Positions 25,545 to 35,242 of a stretch of 64,000 nucleotides of DNA are shown here, in pieces. The translations under genes were made by a program, and so were the position numbers. The notes beneath the pieces are model-generated. The model did not search any database. It saw nothing but the letters and a program-made list of their open reading frames with translations, and had not been told where the DNA came from. The stretch comes from Mycetohabitans endofungorum. Lineage in GTDB: Bacteria; Pseudomonadota; Gammaproteobacteria; Burkholderiales; Burkholderiaceae. Location: positions 930,001 to 994,000 of the forward strand of contig NZ_CP132744.1 of NCBI RefSeq assembly GCF_037477895.1, read 5' to 3'. Positions within the stretch are counted from its first letter, which is position 1. Each line of letters opens with the position of its first letter.

Positions 25545-26640
25545 TGTGCGATTCACAGACATCGTTTCACTTTTTAGAGGGCCGTTTTCGTGGCGTGTTG
25601 GAACTTGCCTCTGCTATCGGAGCCACGAGTTCCAACACGCGCCAATGATGTTTAGCAAGGGTCTTGTCGAGTCGCCATTCGCGGTGTTGGACGCGCTCTT
25701 TCAGTTCGTCGTAGGCACCGGCTACCTCTTCCGAGAGAGGTGTCAGTTCGCCCAGTTCTGCTATGCGATCGACGGGCGTCTTGCCACCGAGTGATCCGTG
25801 CGGGCGGCGCCAGTTATAGTCGAACTGCCACTGTTCAATTTGCTCCTCGATCATGCCTTCGCTCAGGCCATGACGGGGCCAGAATTCGTTCAAGTCAGTG
25901 AGTTGCGAACGCTCGACCTTGCCATTGAGGTGTGGCGAGCGTGGTGGGATCGGTCGGAATTTGATGCACTCACTCATCAGGCACCGCTGCACTGACTCGG
26001 CGAAGAACTCGCTGCCCCGATCTGTCTGGATACGTTGAATCGGAAACGGCATTTCCTCGATGACGCGATCAAGAAAAAGCAACGTATTACGTGCATTTAT
26101 GCGCGAATAGACGGCTAGTACGCGAAAGCGAGAACAATCGTCGACGGCTGTGTACTGATAGAGGCCCCGCGCAATCTTCATCGTGTCCATCTGGACGCAA
26201 TCTCCCGGAACTGGACGGCTATAACGTTTGGGCTGCGCTGGTCGCCTGGGTCGAACCAATGGCGTCACATGCGCCTGGCACAAGATCTTATGAAGGGTCG
26301 CGAGGGATAGTTCTCTTTGCTCATGCAATCGCAGCTCATTCTGGATCCGCCGCGCGCCTTTGTGCTCGGCACGCAGTCGGAGGATCGTTGCTCGATCGGT
26401 CTCAGAAACCTTCTGGTTTGGACTTCGGTGTGGGCGGCGGCTTTGGGATTGGAGACCTGCTTCGCCGGCTTGCTGATAGCGGCGTAGCCATTTGCGAAGT
26501 GTCGGTCGAGAGATGCCGCACCGCGCGCACACGAGGCCGGCGTTGCCGGCCTCGTGATACATGTGCACCCAACGTAATCGCGCGGCAATCTCTCGGTCCA
26601 TCGCCTCATTTTAGTTGAAACGATGTCTGTGAATCGCACA
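25545..26640 (-). mobile_element. IS481-family insertion sequence without target duplication
   Basis: A perfect 25-bp inverted repeat starting TGTGCGATTCACAGACATCG bounds the element (25545-25569 and 26616-26640). The flanks differ (GGACAC on the left, GCGCAT on the right), so no target duplication is present. This suggests a deletion or inversion after insertion. The transposase is intact. Confidence 0.88.
25567..26601 (-). CDS. IS481-family transposase
   Basis: A 344-residue integrase-core transposase. An N-terminal helix-turn-helix (ARCGISRPTLRKWLRRY) is followed by a second DNA-binding helix region and the DDE core. The catalytic residues are Asp in VQMDTMKI, Asp in IQTDRGSEF and Glu in LNGKVERSQ. 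WRRPHGSLGGKTP near residue 275 is the family C-terminal block. The stop codon lies inside the left inverted repeat. No lesions are seen. Confidence 0.92.
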   Translation of the reverse strand: MDREIAARLRWVHMYHEAGNAGLVCARCGISRPTLRKWLRRYQQAGEAGLQSQSRRPHRSPNQKVSETDRATILRLRAEHKGARRIQNELRLHEQRELSLATLHKILCQAHVTPLVRPRRPAQPKRYSRPVPGDCVQMDTMKIARGLYQYTAVDDCSRFRVLAVYSRINARNTLLFLDRVIEEMPFPIQRIQTDRGSEFFAESVQRCLMSECIKFRPIPPRSPHLNGKVERSQLTDLNEFWPRHGLSEGMIEEQIEQWQFDYNWRRPHGSLGGKTPVDRIAELGELTPLSEEVAGAYDELKERVQHREWRLDKTLAKHHWRVLELVAPIAEASSNTPRKRPSKK

Positions 26641-26645
26641 GCGCA

Positions 26646-27590
26646 TTATTGGCTGTCGTCCAGTTCTTTATGCTGGTTTAATACGTTGTAGTTAGTCATA
26701 ACGTGTCTTGCGTATTTCGCTTCATCGCCCACTCCAACGTATTCTTCGAGCCCCTTCTTCAGTGCCTTTTCGTTGGCCATCGGATTGTTGCGATCACCGC
26801 CGCTTTCGATGATGTGGGACTTGAGTTCGAAGGCTCCCGCGATTACGTTGTCGTGCGGGTTGCTCATATCCAGGTCCTTCGCGTCCTTGCCAGTCAACTT
26901 TTTAATGTTCTCTTTGTCCTGCTGCGTCAGCGTCGGCAACACGTCCTTTTCCCAGCGCCGCTGGCCGATCTGCATCAGGCTCAGATCCGGCGTACCGTCG
27001 CTGTTTTTCGACCATTCCTTCGGATTACCGCGCGATTCGGCCCACATCTGCCCACCGATCAGGTTGCCATCTAGCCCCGTCAGCCGCGCGGCCAGGTTGA
27101 TGTCATTTTCCCACCGGTCGATCTTCGGATTCTTCCCTGGCGTATAGGCCTTGCCTGGCATTGTCGGACCGTCCAGCGCTGGCTGGTCCTTGCCGGACCG
27201 GCTGCTCGCTTGGGTCGAGTCGGTAGCGTCGCTGTCGGATGAAGTGCCGTGGGTCTTGCCGGATGAGCCGCTCGTGCCGTCCTCCGGCGCGTCGCAATGG
27301 TGATGGTGACATCCGCCGCCGCCGTGATGCCGGCCAATGGCGCCACCCGAGTCCGGGCCATCGCCGGTATTGCCCTCGTTACCGTTGCCGTTAAACTGCA
27401 TCAATAACTGGATCAGTTGATTGAGCAAATCGTCGGTGTTCGACCACTGCCTGTCCGATGACGTCGAGGTTTGCCCGTCTCCTGCTCGTTTGTGATGGAT
27501 TCCCGACGTGTCGTTGTCGTAAAGCCCGGGCCATTGGGGCCAGTTGGAAGACGGCGAATCGGTTTGGATAATCGTGATCGTGGTTGTCAT
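26646..27590 (-). CDS. HopP1-like harpin fused to lytic transglycosylase (type III helper)
   Basis: A 314-residue two-part protein. Residues 1-150 are harpin-like: rich in Gly, Ser, Asp and His, no signal peptide, an amphipathic helix DDLLNQLIQLLMQF at 53-66, and a Cys/His cluster CHHHHCD at 94-100. Residues 155-290 form a goose-lysozyme-type transglycosylase domain, with catalytic Glu185 in MWAESRGNP and LSLMQIGQRRW completing the site. This layout is that of HopP1 of Pseudomonas syringae, a type III-secreted helper that loosens peptidoglycan and aids translocation. A perfect TTCG-N16-TTCG box lies 72 bases upstream. The stop is 5 bases from the IS481 end. Confidence 0.8.
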   Translation of the reverse strand: MTTTITIIQTDSPSSNWPQWPGLYDNDTSGIHHKRAGDGQTSTSSDRQWSNTDDLLNQLIQLLMQFNGNGNEGNTGDGPDSGGAIGRHHGGGGCHHHHCDAPEDGTSGSSGKTHGTSSDSDATDSTQASSRSGKDQPALDGPTMPGKAYTPGKNPKIDRWENDINLAARLTGLDGNLIGGQMWAESRGNPKEWSKNSDGTPDLSLMQIGQRRWEKDVLPTLTQQDKENIKKLTGKDAKDLDMSNPHDNVIAGAFELKSHIIESGGDRNNPMANEKALKKGLEEYVGVGDEAKYARHVMTNYNVLNQHKELDDSQ

Positions 27591-27625
27591 GCAAGGCCTC
27601 GTCCGAAATGAACAGATGTATCGTT

Positions 27626-27633
27626 ATTTCATA
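27626..27633 (-). promoter_or_regulatory. Candidate -10 element of the hrpII promoter
   Basis: TATGAAAT on the minus strand starts 30 bases after the hrpII-type box. That is the spacing reported for HrpB-controlled promoters of Ralstonia, whose -10 lies 30-32 bases downstream. Confidence 0.45.
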
Positions 27634-27662
27634 GGTATTTGGCTGGTTGGATAAGCTGGACG

Positions 27663-27686
27663 CGAACACGAGGTGCCACAAGCGAA
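27663..27686 (-). promoter_or_regulatory. hrpII-type box (TTCG-N16-TTCG)
   Basis: A perfect match to the element bound by the AraC-type type III regulator HrpB in Ralstonia solanacearum. It is read on the minus strand toward the HopP1-like gene and lies 72 bases before its start. Confidence 0.65.
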
Positions 27687-27977
27687 CCCGATGGCCCGAA
27701 CCGGGTCGGGCGTGGCCGATGATTCTCGTCGGGACGAAGAGACGGACGGTGGCCACTCACCACGGCATTCGCTAACCAGGTGTAGAGAAAATGATGGAAA
27801 TATTCTGTCGCCGATAAACCGGACGGGGCGATTCGAGCGGCGTCCCCGGTGGGGCGGGGGCCGGGCAGGTCAGTTGGCAGGCGCGCGCCGGTGCGACGCG
27901 CGCTGTGTTCATTAGACGTTACGCGTGCGGGAGGGGTGCATTGAACGGCGCGTCATCGCAGGTTGGCGCGGACGGGC
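27687..27977. other. Gap between HopP1-like gene and repeat protein gene
   Basis: No gene is supported. The segment is GC-rich near 27830-27900, and the open frames there lack ribosome binding sites. Confidence 0.3.
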
Positions 27978-28646
27978 TCATACAGGCTCGGTCCGAACTT
28001 CGGTCCCCGTTTCAGCGCTGGCTCGTGCTCCGGTCCCGGCTTGCACAGCAGCCGGGGATGCGGTCTCCGCGCCCGGCGCAGGCGCCGGATCGCTATCCGC
28101 ATGGTCGGCGGCCGTGTGCGTGTCCATGCCGGCGCCAGGCAGCTTCGCTTTGCGCGAGGTATCGACCGCGAGCGCCGGCGCCGAGACGGAGCCCGCCGGC
28201 GCCGAGACGCAGCCTGCTGGCGTTGCGACAGAACCCGCCGGCGTCACCACGGAGCCTGCTGACGTCGCGACAGAACCCGCCGGCGCCGCCACAGGACCCG
28301 TCGGTGCCGCGATAGAACTCGCCGGTGCCACGGCGCTTGCCTTGGGCTCGGCCGGCTTGGCATCTGTACCCTTGCGCGGCTTTTTGGCCAACGGGATCAG
28401 GCCGAAGGCGCGCGCCGCTTCGGCGATCTGCTGCGGGGAGAAGAGTTCGTCGGGCGTGATGCCGAATGTGCGGATGTGGCTCTCGATCGTCTGCATGGCT
28501 TGCGCACGATCGTCGCGACGCTGTTGCGCGCGCGCGACAATATCGCGCAGTTCATCGGCCTCGTCGCTCGAAATTGTGAATGCCGTTTGTTTTTGTTGCA
28601 ATTCGGTGAAGCGATGGAATTCCTGGTCTGTCAAGAGTTTGGCCAT
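27978..28646 (-). CDS. Unrecognised protein with hexapeptide PAGSVA repeats
   Basis: A 222-residue protein from the ATG at 28646. Residues 1-90 are helical and charged (LLTDQEFHRFTELQQKQTAF, ELRDIVARAQQRRDDRAQAM, then FGITPDELFSPQQIAEAARAFG), faintly like the oligomerisation part of H-NS-type proteins. The H-NS DNA-binding motif is not present. Residues about 105-160 carry roughly nine copies of a six-residue unit with consensus APAGSV. The tail is Ala/Pro/Glu-rich and probably disordered. It lies about 100 bases after the mdtC stop and has no strong ribosome binding site. Its function is unknown; a secreted or structural role is possible. Confidence 0.5.
   Translation of the reverse strand: MAKLLTDQEFHRFTELQQKQTAFTISSDEADELRDIVARAQQRRDDRAQAMQTIESHIRTFGITPDELFSPQQIAEAARAFGLIPLAKKPRKGTDAKPAEPKASAVAPASSIAAPTGPVAAPAGSVATSAGSVVTPAGSVATPAGCVSAPAGSVSAPALAVDTSRKAKLPGAGMDTHTAADHADSDPAPAPGAETASPAAVQAGTGARASAETGTEVRTEPV
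28180..28335 (-). repeat. 18-bp coding tandem repeat, about nine units
   Basis: Imperfect 18-base units encode the hexapeptide PAGSVA array in the unrecognised protein. Units vary mostly at third codon positions. Confidence 0.6.
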
Positions 28647-28748
28647 GAAGATATGCAGTTTGAAGCAGGGAGAATGCATGCATCGGGCGAGGCGCAAGCT
28701 GGACTGGCGCGGGATCGCACTCGAGGCGGGGGCCGTATTCTACCTGCG

Positions 28749-31700
28749 TTACTCGCCCTTGCCGAACGCGTGGTGCGGCGGGACATGCTCGCCGCCATGT
28801 CGCGCTGCCCACCAGGTACGAAGCCGGTCCATGTAGAGGTAAACCACCGGCGTGGTATAAAGCGTCAGCAACTGACTGACAATCAATCCGCCGACGATCG
28901 AGATGCCCAGCGGCGCGCGCATCTCGTGTCCTTCGCCGTGGCCGAAGGCAAGCGGCAACGCGCCGAGTAGCGCGGCGCAGGTGGTCATCATGATCGGCCT
29001 AAAGCGCAGCAGGCAGGCTTGGCGGATCGCCTCGCGCGAGCCCAGGCCGGTGCGCGCGGCGTCAATCGCGAAGTCCACCATCATGATTGCATTCTTCTTG
29101 ACGATGCCAATTAGCAGGATCACGCCGATCAGCGCAATGAGGCTGAACTCGGTATCGAACAGCAGCAACGCCAGTAGCGCGCCGACGCCGGCCGACGGCA
29201 ACGTGGACAGGATCGTCAGCGGATGGATATAGCTCTCGTACAGAATGCCCAGCACGATGTAGACCGCGGCGAGCGCCGCGAGAATCAATAGCAACTGGTT
29301 CGACAACGCTTGCTGGAACGCCTGCGCCGTGCCAGAGAAACTGCCGTGAAGGGTGCCGGGCATGCCGATGTCGGCCATGGTCTGGTAGATTGCGGCGGTC
29401 GCATCCGACAGTGATTTTCCCACCGGCAGATTGAATGAGATCGTCGTCGCAACGAATTGGTTCTGGTGGCTGACCGCTAGCGGCGTATTGCCTGGGCCGA
29501 AGCGCGCGATGGCTGACAACGGGATCATCGTTTCCTTGGCGGTGGATACCGCGGCGCCGGACGATGAGCTGGACTTGCCGCTGGAGGCGATCGAATTAAT
29601 CGCCTGATTGCGCGCTGAATCGAGCGCGACGCTCGCTGCACGGCTGGCGGCATTGGCCGCCGTCGTGCCGGCCGTCTTCGTCGCGTCCAACGCGCTGGTA
29701 ACGGTCCCGGCCGTCGCGTTGGTGCTCGCGGTGCCCGATGCGCTGCCGGCAGATTGGCTAATAAAGATGTCCTTCAGGATCTCGGGGCTCTGCCAATAGC
29801 GGGGCGCTACTTCCATCACGACGTGATACTGGTTCAGCGCATTGTAGATCGTCGACACCTGCCGCTGGCCGAAGGCGTCATACAGCGTATTGTCAATCTG
29901 CGAAGGCGTGATGCCGTAGCGTGCAGCGCTCGGCCGATCGATGATCACATTTGCCTCCAGGCCGCCTTGCTGCTGGTTCGAATTCACATCGGCAAGCTCG
30001 GGCCGCTTTTGCAGCGCCTCGGTTAGGATCGCCGCCCATTTGTACAGTTCCGCGGTCGAATCGCCGAGCAGCGTGAATTGATACTGCGCGTTCGATTGTC
30101 TTCCGCCCACGTGGATATCCTGCACCGCTTGCAGGAACGTTCTAGCGCCCGCGACCTCGGCCAGCGGCGCGCGCAGTTGCTCGATGACCTGGTCCGCGGA
30201 CACGCCGCGCTCGGCGAGCGGCTTCAGCGAGATGAACATGAAACCCGCGTTGGTCTGACGTCCGCCGGTAAAGCCGACGGTGGAGTCCACAGCCGGGTTG
30301 CGCTTGACGATGTCCATCATCTGCGAGAACTTCACCTGCATCGACTGGAACGACGTGCTCTGGTCCGCCTGGATTCCGCCGACGAGTCGGCCGGTGTCCT
30401 GTTGCGGAAAGAAGCCCTTCGGCACAATCGTGTACAGGTACACGTTCAAGCCAATGGTGGCGACCAGCACGGCCAGCACCAGCAACGCATGATCCAGCGC
30501 CCAGCCGAGCGAGCACTCGTAGCCGCGCTGCAGGCGCGCGAAGCCGGCTTCGAGCCAGCGTGCGAGCCGGCCTTCGCCGCGGGGGCGGGTGGTTGGCGCG
30601 AGTAGTTTGGAGCACATCATCGGCGTGAGCGTCAGCGACACGAGCAGCGACACGAAGATCGCCAGCGACAGCGTGACAGCAAACTCACGAAACAGACGAC
30701 CGACGATGCCGCCCATCAACAAGATCGGCAGGAACACCGCGACCAGCGATACGCTGATCGACAATACCGTGAAGCCGACTTCGCGCGCGCCCACGATGGC
30801 TGCGCGCATGCGCGGCATGCCGGCCTCGATGTGCCGCGAGACGTTCTCGAGCACGACGATCGCATCGTCGACGACGAAGCCGGTGGCTATCGTCAGCGCC
30901 ATCAGCGACAAGTTGTCGATCGAATAGTCGAGCAGGTACATGCCGGCAAACGTACCGATGATCGACACGGGCACCGCAACGCTGGGAATCAGCGTCGCAC
31001 GCCAGTTGCGCAAGAACAGGAACACGACCATCACCACCAGGATCACCGCGATCAACAACGTGCGCTCGGTGTCCCGCAGTGAAGCACGGATCGTCATCGT
31101 GCGGTCGGCGGTCGGCGTCACATCGATCGCCGCGGGCAGCGCCGCGCGTAGCTGGGGCAGCCTCGCTTTGACGCGGTCGACTGTCTCGATGATATTGGCG
31201 CCAGGCTGCCGGTACAGGATCACGAGCACCGCGCGTTCGCCGTTCATCATGCCCATGGTGCGCAGGTCTTCGACCGAATCGACGACCTGCGCGACGTCGG
31301 AAAGCCGCACCGCGGAGCCGTTGCGGTAAGCAATCACCAGGTCACGGTATTGATCAGCGCGCCGCGCCTGGTCGTTCGTGTACAGCTGCAAGTGTCGGTG
31401 GCCGGCCTCGATCGCACCTTTCGGGCTGTTTGCATTGGCCGACGCGAGCGCGGCGCGGATGTTTTCCAGTCCGATCCCGTAGTGGAACAGCACGGTCGGA
31501 TTGACCTCGACGCGCACGGCCGGATTGGCCGCGCCACTGACGTTGACTTCGCCGACTCCGTCGATTTGCGACAGCGCCTGTTGCAGCACGGTCGATGCCG
31601 CGTCATACATCTGTCCGGCCGTCATCGTTTTCGACGTCAGCGCGAGGACGAGGATCGGCGCGTCGGCCGGGTTGACCTTGTGGTAGGTTGGATTTTGTCG

Positions 31701-32069
31701 CAGGTTGGCCGGCAAGTCCGCCCGCGCGGCGTTGATCGCGGCCTGCACGTCGCGAGCCGCCCCGTCAATGTCGCGGTTCAACCCAAATTGCAGCACGATC
31801 CGCGTATTGCCGATGCCGCTCATCGACGTCATCTCGGTGACGTCCGCAATGGCGCCCAGGTGTCGCTCGAGCGGGCTGGCCACGCTGGTGGCGACGGTCT
31901 CCGGGCTGGCGCCAGGCAGCGTTGCCAGCACCGAGATAGTCGGAAAGTCCACCTGCGGCAATGGCGACACCGGCAGCTTCACGAAAGCGAACAGCCCGGC
32001 CAGTGCGATGCCGACGGCCAGCAACGTGGTGGCGACGGGGCGCGCGATGAAAGGGCGGGAAAGGTTCAT
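28749..32069 (-). CDS. mdtC: RND multidrug efflux pump subunit MdtC
   Basis: A 1106-residue inner-membrane RND transporter, the last gene of mdtABC. The start [20 protein letters not shown] and the [10 protein letters not shown] motif are typical of MdtC/MuxC. The helix 4 relay acidic residues lie in [15 protein letters not shown]. GGxxxS-type and FLxxMPLxFG-like C-terminal motifs are also seen. It forms heterotrimers with MdtB and drives proton-dependent efflux. An extra Ala/Ser/Thr-rich insert of about 75 residues (near 771-847, 29530-29758) sits in the second periplasmic loop and makes it longer than the usual 1025-1040. Its start overlaps the mdtB stop by four bases. Confidence 0.93.
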   Translation of the reverse strand: MNLSRPFIARPVATTLLAVGIALAGLFAFVKLPVSPLPQVDFPTISVLATLPGASPETVATSVASPLERHLGAIADVTEMTSMSGIGNTRIVLQFGLNRDIDGAARDVQAAINAARADLPANLRQNPTYHKVNPADAPILVLALTSKTMTAGQMYDAASTVLQQALSQIDGVGEVNVSGAANPAVRVEVNPTVLFHYGIGLENIRAALASANANSPKGAIEAGHRHLQLYTNDQARRADQYRDLVIAYRNGSAVRLSDVAQVVDSVEDLRTMGMMNGERAVLVILYRQPGANIIETVDRVKARLPQLRAALPAAIDVTPTADRTMTIRASLRDTERTLLIAVILVVMVVFLFLRNWRATLIPSVAVPVSIIGTFAGMYLLDYSIDNLSLMALTIATGFVVDDAIVVLENVSRHIEAGMPRMRAAIVGAREVGFTVLSISVSLVAVFLPILLMGGIVGRLFREFAVTLSLAIFVSLLVSLTLTPMMCSKLLAPTTRPRGEGRLARWLEAGFARLQRGYECSLGWALDHALLVLAVLVATIGLNVYLYTIVPKGFFPQQDTGRLVGGIQADQSTSFQSMQVKFSQMMDIVKRNPAVDSTVGFTGGRQTNAGFMFISLKPLAERGVSADQVIEQLRAPLAEVAGARTFLQAVQDIHVGGRQSNAQYQFTLLGDSTAELYKWAAILTEALQKRPELADVNSNQQQGGLEANVIIDRPSAARYGITPSQIDNTLYDAFGQRQVSTIYNALNQYHVVMEVAPRYWQSPEILKDIFISQSAGSASGTASTNATAGTVTSALDATKTAGTTAANAASRAASVALDSARNQAINSIASSGKSSSSSGAAVSTAKETMIPLSAIARFGPGNTPLAVSHQNQFVATTISFNLPVGKSLSDATAAIYQTMADIGMPGTLHGSFSGTAQAFQQALSNQLLLILAALAAVYIVLGILYESYIHPLTILSTLPSAGVGALLALLLFDTEFSLIALIGVILLIGIVKKNAIMMVDFAIDAARTGLGSREAIRQACLLRFRPIMMTTCAALLGALPLAFGHGEGHEMRAPLGISIVGGLIVSQLLTLYTTPVVYLYMDRLRTWWAARHGGEHVPPHHAFGKGE

Positions 32070-35000
32070 TGTCTGCTGCCTTCGCCGCTGGCATCGTGCG
32101 ACAAGCGTTCGCGCAGCGCCGAAGCGAGCCGGTCGAAGCCAAGGTAAATCACCGGCGTCGTGAACAGCGTCAGCAGCTGGCTGACGACTAGTCCACCGGC
32201 GATCGCGATGCCTAGCGGATGGCGCAGTTCGTGACCGGAGCCCGTGCCCAGCATCAGCGGCAACGCACCGAGCAGCGCCGCCATCGTTGTCATCAGGATC
32301 GGCCGCAAGCGCAGCAGGCAGGCCTGGTAGATCGCGTCGCGAGGGGACTTGCCTTGCTCCCGCTGCGCTTCGAGCGCGAAGTCAATCATCATAATCGCGT
32401 TCTTCTTGACGATGCCGATGAGCAGCACAATGCCGATGATGCCGATGATATCCAGGTCATGTCCGGTGATGATCAATGCGAGCAGTGCGCCGACGCCAGC
32501 GGAAGGCAGCGTCGATAAGATCGTGATCGGATGAACAAAGCTCTCATATAGCACGCCAAGGACGATGTACATCGTGACGATCGCGGCCAGGATCAGGAAT
32601 ACCTGGTTGGACAGCGATGCTTGGAACGCCAGTGCCGCGCCCTGGTAGCGGATCTGGAATGAGGGCGGCAGGCCGATGTCGTCCTTCGCTTGTTCGATGG
32701 CCTTCACCGCCGCGCCGAGCGATTCGCCTGGCGCGAGGTTGAACGAGATGGTGGTGGACGGGAACTGGCCCAAGTGCGAGATCAGCAGCGGCGCGTTTTG
32801 CTGATGGAAGGTCGCGATGGACGACAGCGGGACCTGGGCGCCAGCCGCGGTGGCCGACGGCAAATAGATCGCGCCCAGCGCGTCCGCCGGGGACTCGTGC
32901 AACTTCGGGTCTGCTTCCAGGATCACGCGATACTGGTTCGATTGGGTGAAGATGGTCGAGATGATGCGCTGCCCAAACGCGTCATACAGCGCGTTGTTGA
33001 CCGTCGCCGGCGTGATGCCGAAGCGGGCGGCGGTACTGCGATCGATCTCGATATACGTCGAGAGCCCATTTTGCTGTAAGTCGCTGGTGACATCGACCAA
33101 CTCCGGCGCCTGCTTGAGCCGCGCGACGAGCTTCGGCACCCAGTCGGCGAACGCTTGAGCATTCGCGTCGGTCAGCATGAATTGGTATTGCGTCGCGCTG
33201 ACCGTCGAGTCAATCGTCAGGTCCTGCACCGGCTGCATGTACAGCGAGATGCTGGGTACCTGCGCGACGCGCTGCTGCAATGAGCGGATGATCTGCTGCG
33301 CGTCGCGGCTGCGTTCGTCGAACGGCTTCAAATTGATCAACAGACGGCCGCTATTTAGCGTGATATTGGTGCCGTCCACGCCGATGAACGACGACAGGCT
33401 CTGGACGTCCGGGTCCTTCAGGATTTCGGTAGCGAGCGCTTGCTGGTGCTCGGCCATGGCCGCGTACGACACACTTTGCGAGGCCTGTGTGATGCCCTGG
33501 ATGATGCCGGTGTCCTGCGTCGGGAAAAAGCCCTTCGGCGTCACGATGTAAAGCACAATCGTGAGCACTAGCGTGAGCAGCGCGACGAGCAGCGTGAGCG
33601 GCTGGTGCTCGAGCACCCGCGAGAGCATTTTTCCGTAGGCGGCGATCACCGCGTCGAAGAACGCACGGGCCCTGGCCTCGAAGCGGCCGCTTTCCTTCGG
33701 CGGACTGTGTCGGAGCAGCTTGGCGCACATCATCGGCACGAGCGTGAGCGATACCACCGCCGAGAACACGATCGTCACGGCAAGTGTGATCGCAAACTCG
33801 TGGAACAGCCGGCCGACGACGTCACTCATGAACAGCAGCGGGATCAGCACCGCGATCAACGACACAGTCAGCGAGATGATGGTGAAACCGATTTGCTTGG
33901 AGCCCTTGAGCGCGGCTTGCAACGGCGTGTCGCCGTCCTCGACATAGCGCGCAATGTTCTCGATCATCACGATCGCGTCGTCGACGACGAAGCCGGTGGC
34001 GATGGTCAGCGCCATCAAGGACAGATTGTTTAGCGAAAATCCGTACAGGTACATCACCGCCAGCGTGCCAATCAGCGACAGCGGCACGGACAGGCTGGGA
34101 ATCACGGTCGCCTGCCAACTGCCGAGGAATAGGTATATCACCAGCACCACCAGCACGACCGCCGCTGCCAGCTCGAACTGCACGTCGCGCACCGACGCGC
34201 GGATCGTCGTGGTGCGATCGGTCAACACGCGGGTCTCGACCGAAGCGGGCAGGCTTTGCTGCAACTGCGGCAGCAGCGCCTTGATGTTGTCAACCACCTG
34301 GATGACGTTGGCGCCCGGCTGCCGCTGCACATTGAGGATGATCGCCGGTTCGGTATCGACCCACGCGCCCAGTTTCGTGTTTTCCGGGCCGGAGACGATC
34401 TGTGCGACGTCGGTTAGCCTCACCGGGCGGCCGTTCTTGTAGGCGATTACCGCACTGTGATACGCATTGGCATCGGTCAATTGGTCGTTCGCATTAATTG
34501 TGTATGCCCGCGTCGGACCATCAAAATTGCCTTTTGGCGTGTTGACGTTCAGGTTCGAAATCGTGGTGCGCAGATCGTCCAGATTCAGGCCGTACGCTGC
34601 GAGTGCGCGCGGATTGGCTTGGATGCGGATCGCGGGCCGCTGCCCACCGCTCAGGCTCACCAGCCCCACGCCGCCCACTTGCGAGATTTTCTGCGCGAGC
34701 CGGGTATCGACCAGGTCCTGCACGTCGGTCAACGGTAGCGTCTCGGAGGTGATCGCCAGCGTGAGAATGGGGGCGTCGGCTGGATTGACCTTGGCGTAGA
34801 TCGGCGGCGCTGGCAGGTCGGACGGCAGCAGGTTGCCTGCTGCGTTGATGGCCGCTTGCACTTCCTGCTCCGCGATGTCCAACGGCAAGTCCAGCGAAAA
34901 CTGCAGTGTGATCACCGATGCGCCCGCCGAGCTTTGCGACGACATCTGGTTTAGCCCCGGCATCTGACCGAACTGGCGCTCCAGCGGCGCGGTCACCGAC

Positions 35001-35182
35001 GAGGTCATCACCTCGGGGCTGGCACCCGGATAGAAGGTCTGCACTTGAATCGTTGGATAGTCGACTTCCGGCAGCGCGGATAGCGGCAGAAACCGCAGCG
35101 ACACGAGGCCGACCAACATGATGGCGGCCATCAGCAGTGCTGTGCCGACTGGGCGGAGAATAAAGAGGCGAGATGGATTCAT
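32066..35182 (-). CDS. mdtB: RND multidrug efflux pump subunit MdtB
   Basis: A 1038-residue RND transporter paired with MdtC. It starts [20 protein letters not shown] and carries [14 protein letters not shown]. The helix 4 motif [15 protein letters not shown] supplies the proton-relay aspartates. Two large periplasmic domains and 12 membrane helices fit the family. The length is normal, without the insert found in MdtC. It is the middle gene of the operon, following mdtA by 60 bases. Confidence 0.94.
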   Translation of the reverse strand: MNPSRLFILRPVGTALLMAAIMLVGLVSLRFLPLSALPEVDYPTIQVQTFYPGASPEVMTSSVTAPLERQFGQMPGLNQMSSQSSAGASVITLQFSLDLPLDIAEQEVQAAINAAGNLLPSDLPAPPIYAKVNPADAPILTLAITSETLPLTDVQDLVDTRLAQKISQVGGVGLVSLSGGQRPAIRIQANPRALAAYGLNLDDLRTTISNLNVNTPKGNFDGPTRAYTINANDQLTDANAYHSAVIAYKNGRPVRLTDVAQIVSGPENTKLGAWVDTEPAIILNVQRQPGANVIQVVDNIKALLPQLQQSLPASVETRVLTDRTTTIRASVRDVQFELAAAVVLVVLVIYLFLGSWQATVIPSLSVPLSLIGTLAVMYLYGFSLNNLSLMALTIATGFVVDDAIVMIENIARYVEDGDTPLQAALKGSKQIGFTIISLTVSLIAVLIPLLFMSDVVGRLFHEFAITLAVTIVFSAVVSLTLVPMMCAKLLRHSPPKESGRFEARARAFFDAVIAAYGKMLSRVLEHQPLTLLVALLTLVLTIVLYIVTPKGFFPTQDTGIIQGITQASQSVSYAAMAEHQQALATEILKDPDVQSLSSFIGVDGTNITLNSGRLLINLKPFDERSRDAQQIIRSLQQRVAQVPSISLYMQPVQDLTIDSTVSATQYQFMLTDANAQAFADWVPKLVARLKQAPELVDVTSDLQQNGLSTYIEIDRSTAARFGITPATVNNALYDAFGQRIISTIFTQSNQYRVILEADPKLHESPADALGAIYLPSATAAGAQVPLSSIATFHQQNAPLLISHLGQFPSTTISFNLAPGESLGAAVKAIEQAKDDIGLPPSFQIRYQGAALAFQASLSNQVFLILAAIVTMYIVLGVLYESFVHPITILSTLPSAGVGALLALIITGHDLDIIGIIGIVLLIGIVKKNAIMMIDFALEAQREQGKSPRDAIYQACLLRLRPILMTTMAALLGALPLMLGTGSGHELRHPLGIAIAGGLVVSQLLTLFTTPVIYLGFDRLASALRERLSHDASGEGSRQ

Positions 35183-35242
35183 GCGTCGAATGGTCCGGGA
35201 GCGCGGTGCCGGGGCAGACCCCAGCCGGAATCAAGGCTGCGG

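Noticed and set aside
28180..28335. Possible CRISPR-like array
   Set aside because: Units are contiguous 18-bp coding repeats without spacers and vary mainly at third codon positions, so they are a protein repeat.
31350..32147. 265-codon plus-strand frame opposite mdtC and mdtB
   Set aside because: Antisense shadow of conserved RND sequence with Arg-rich, low-information product and no ribosome binding site.
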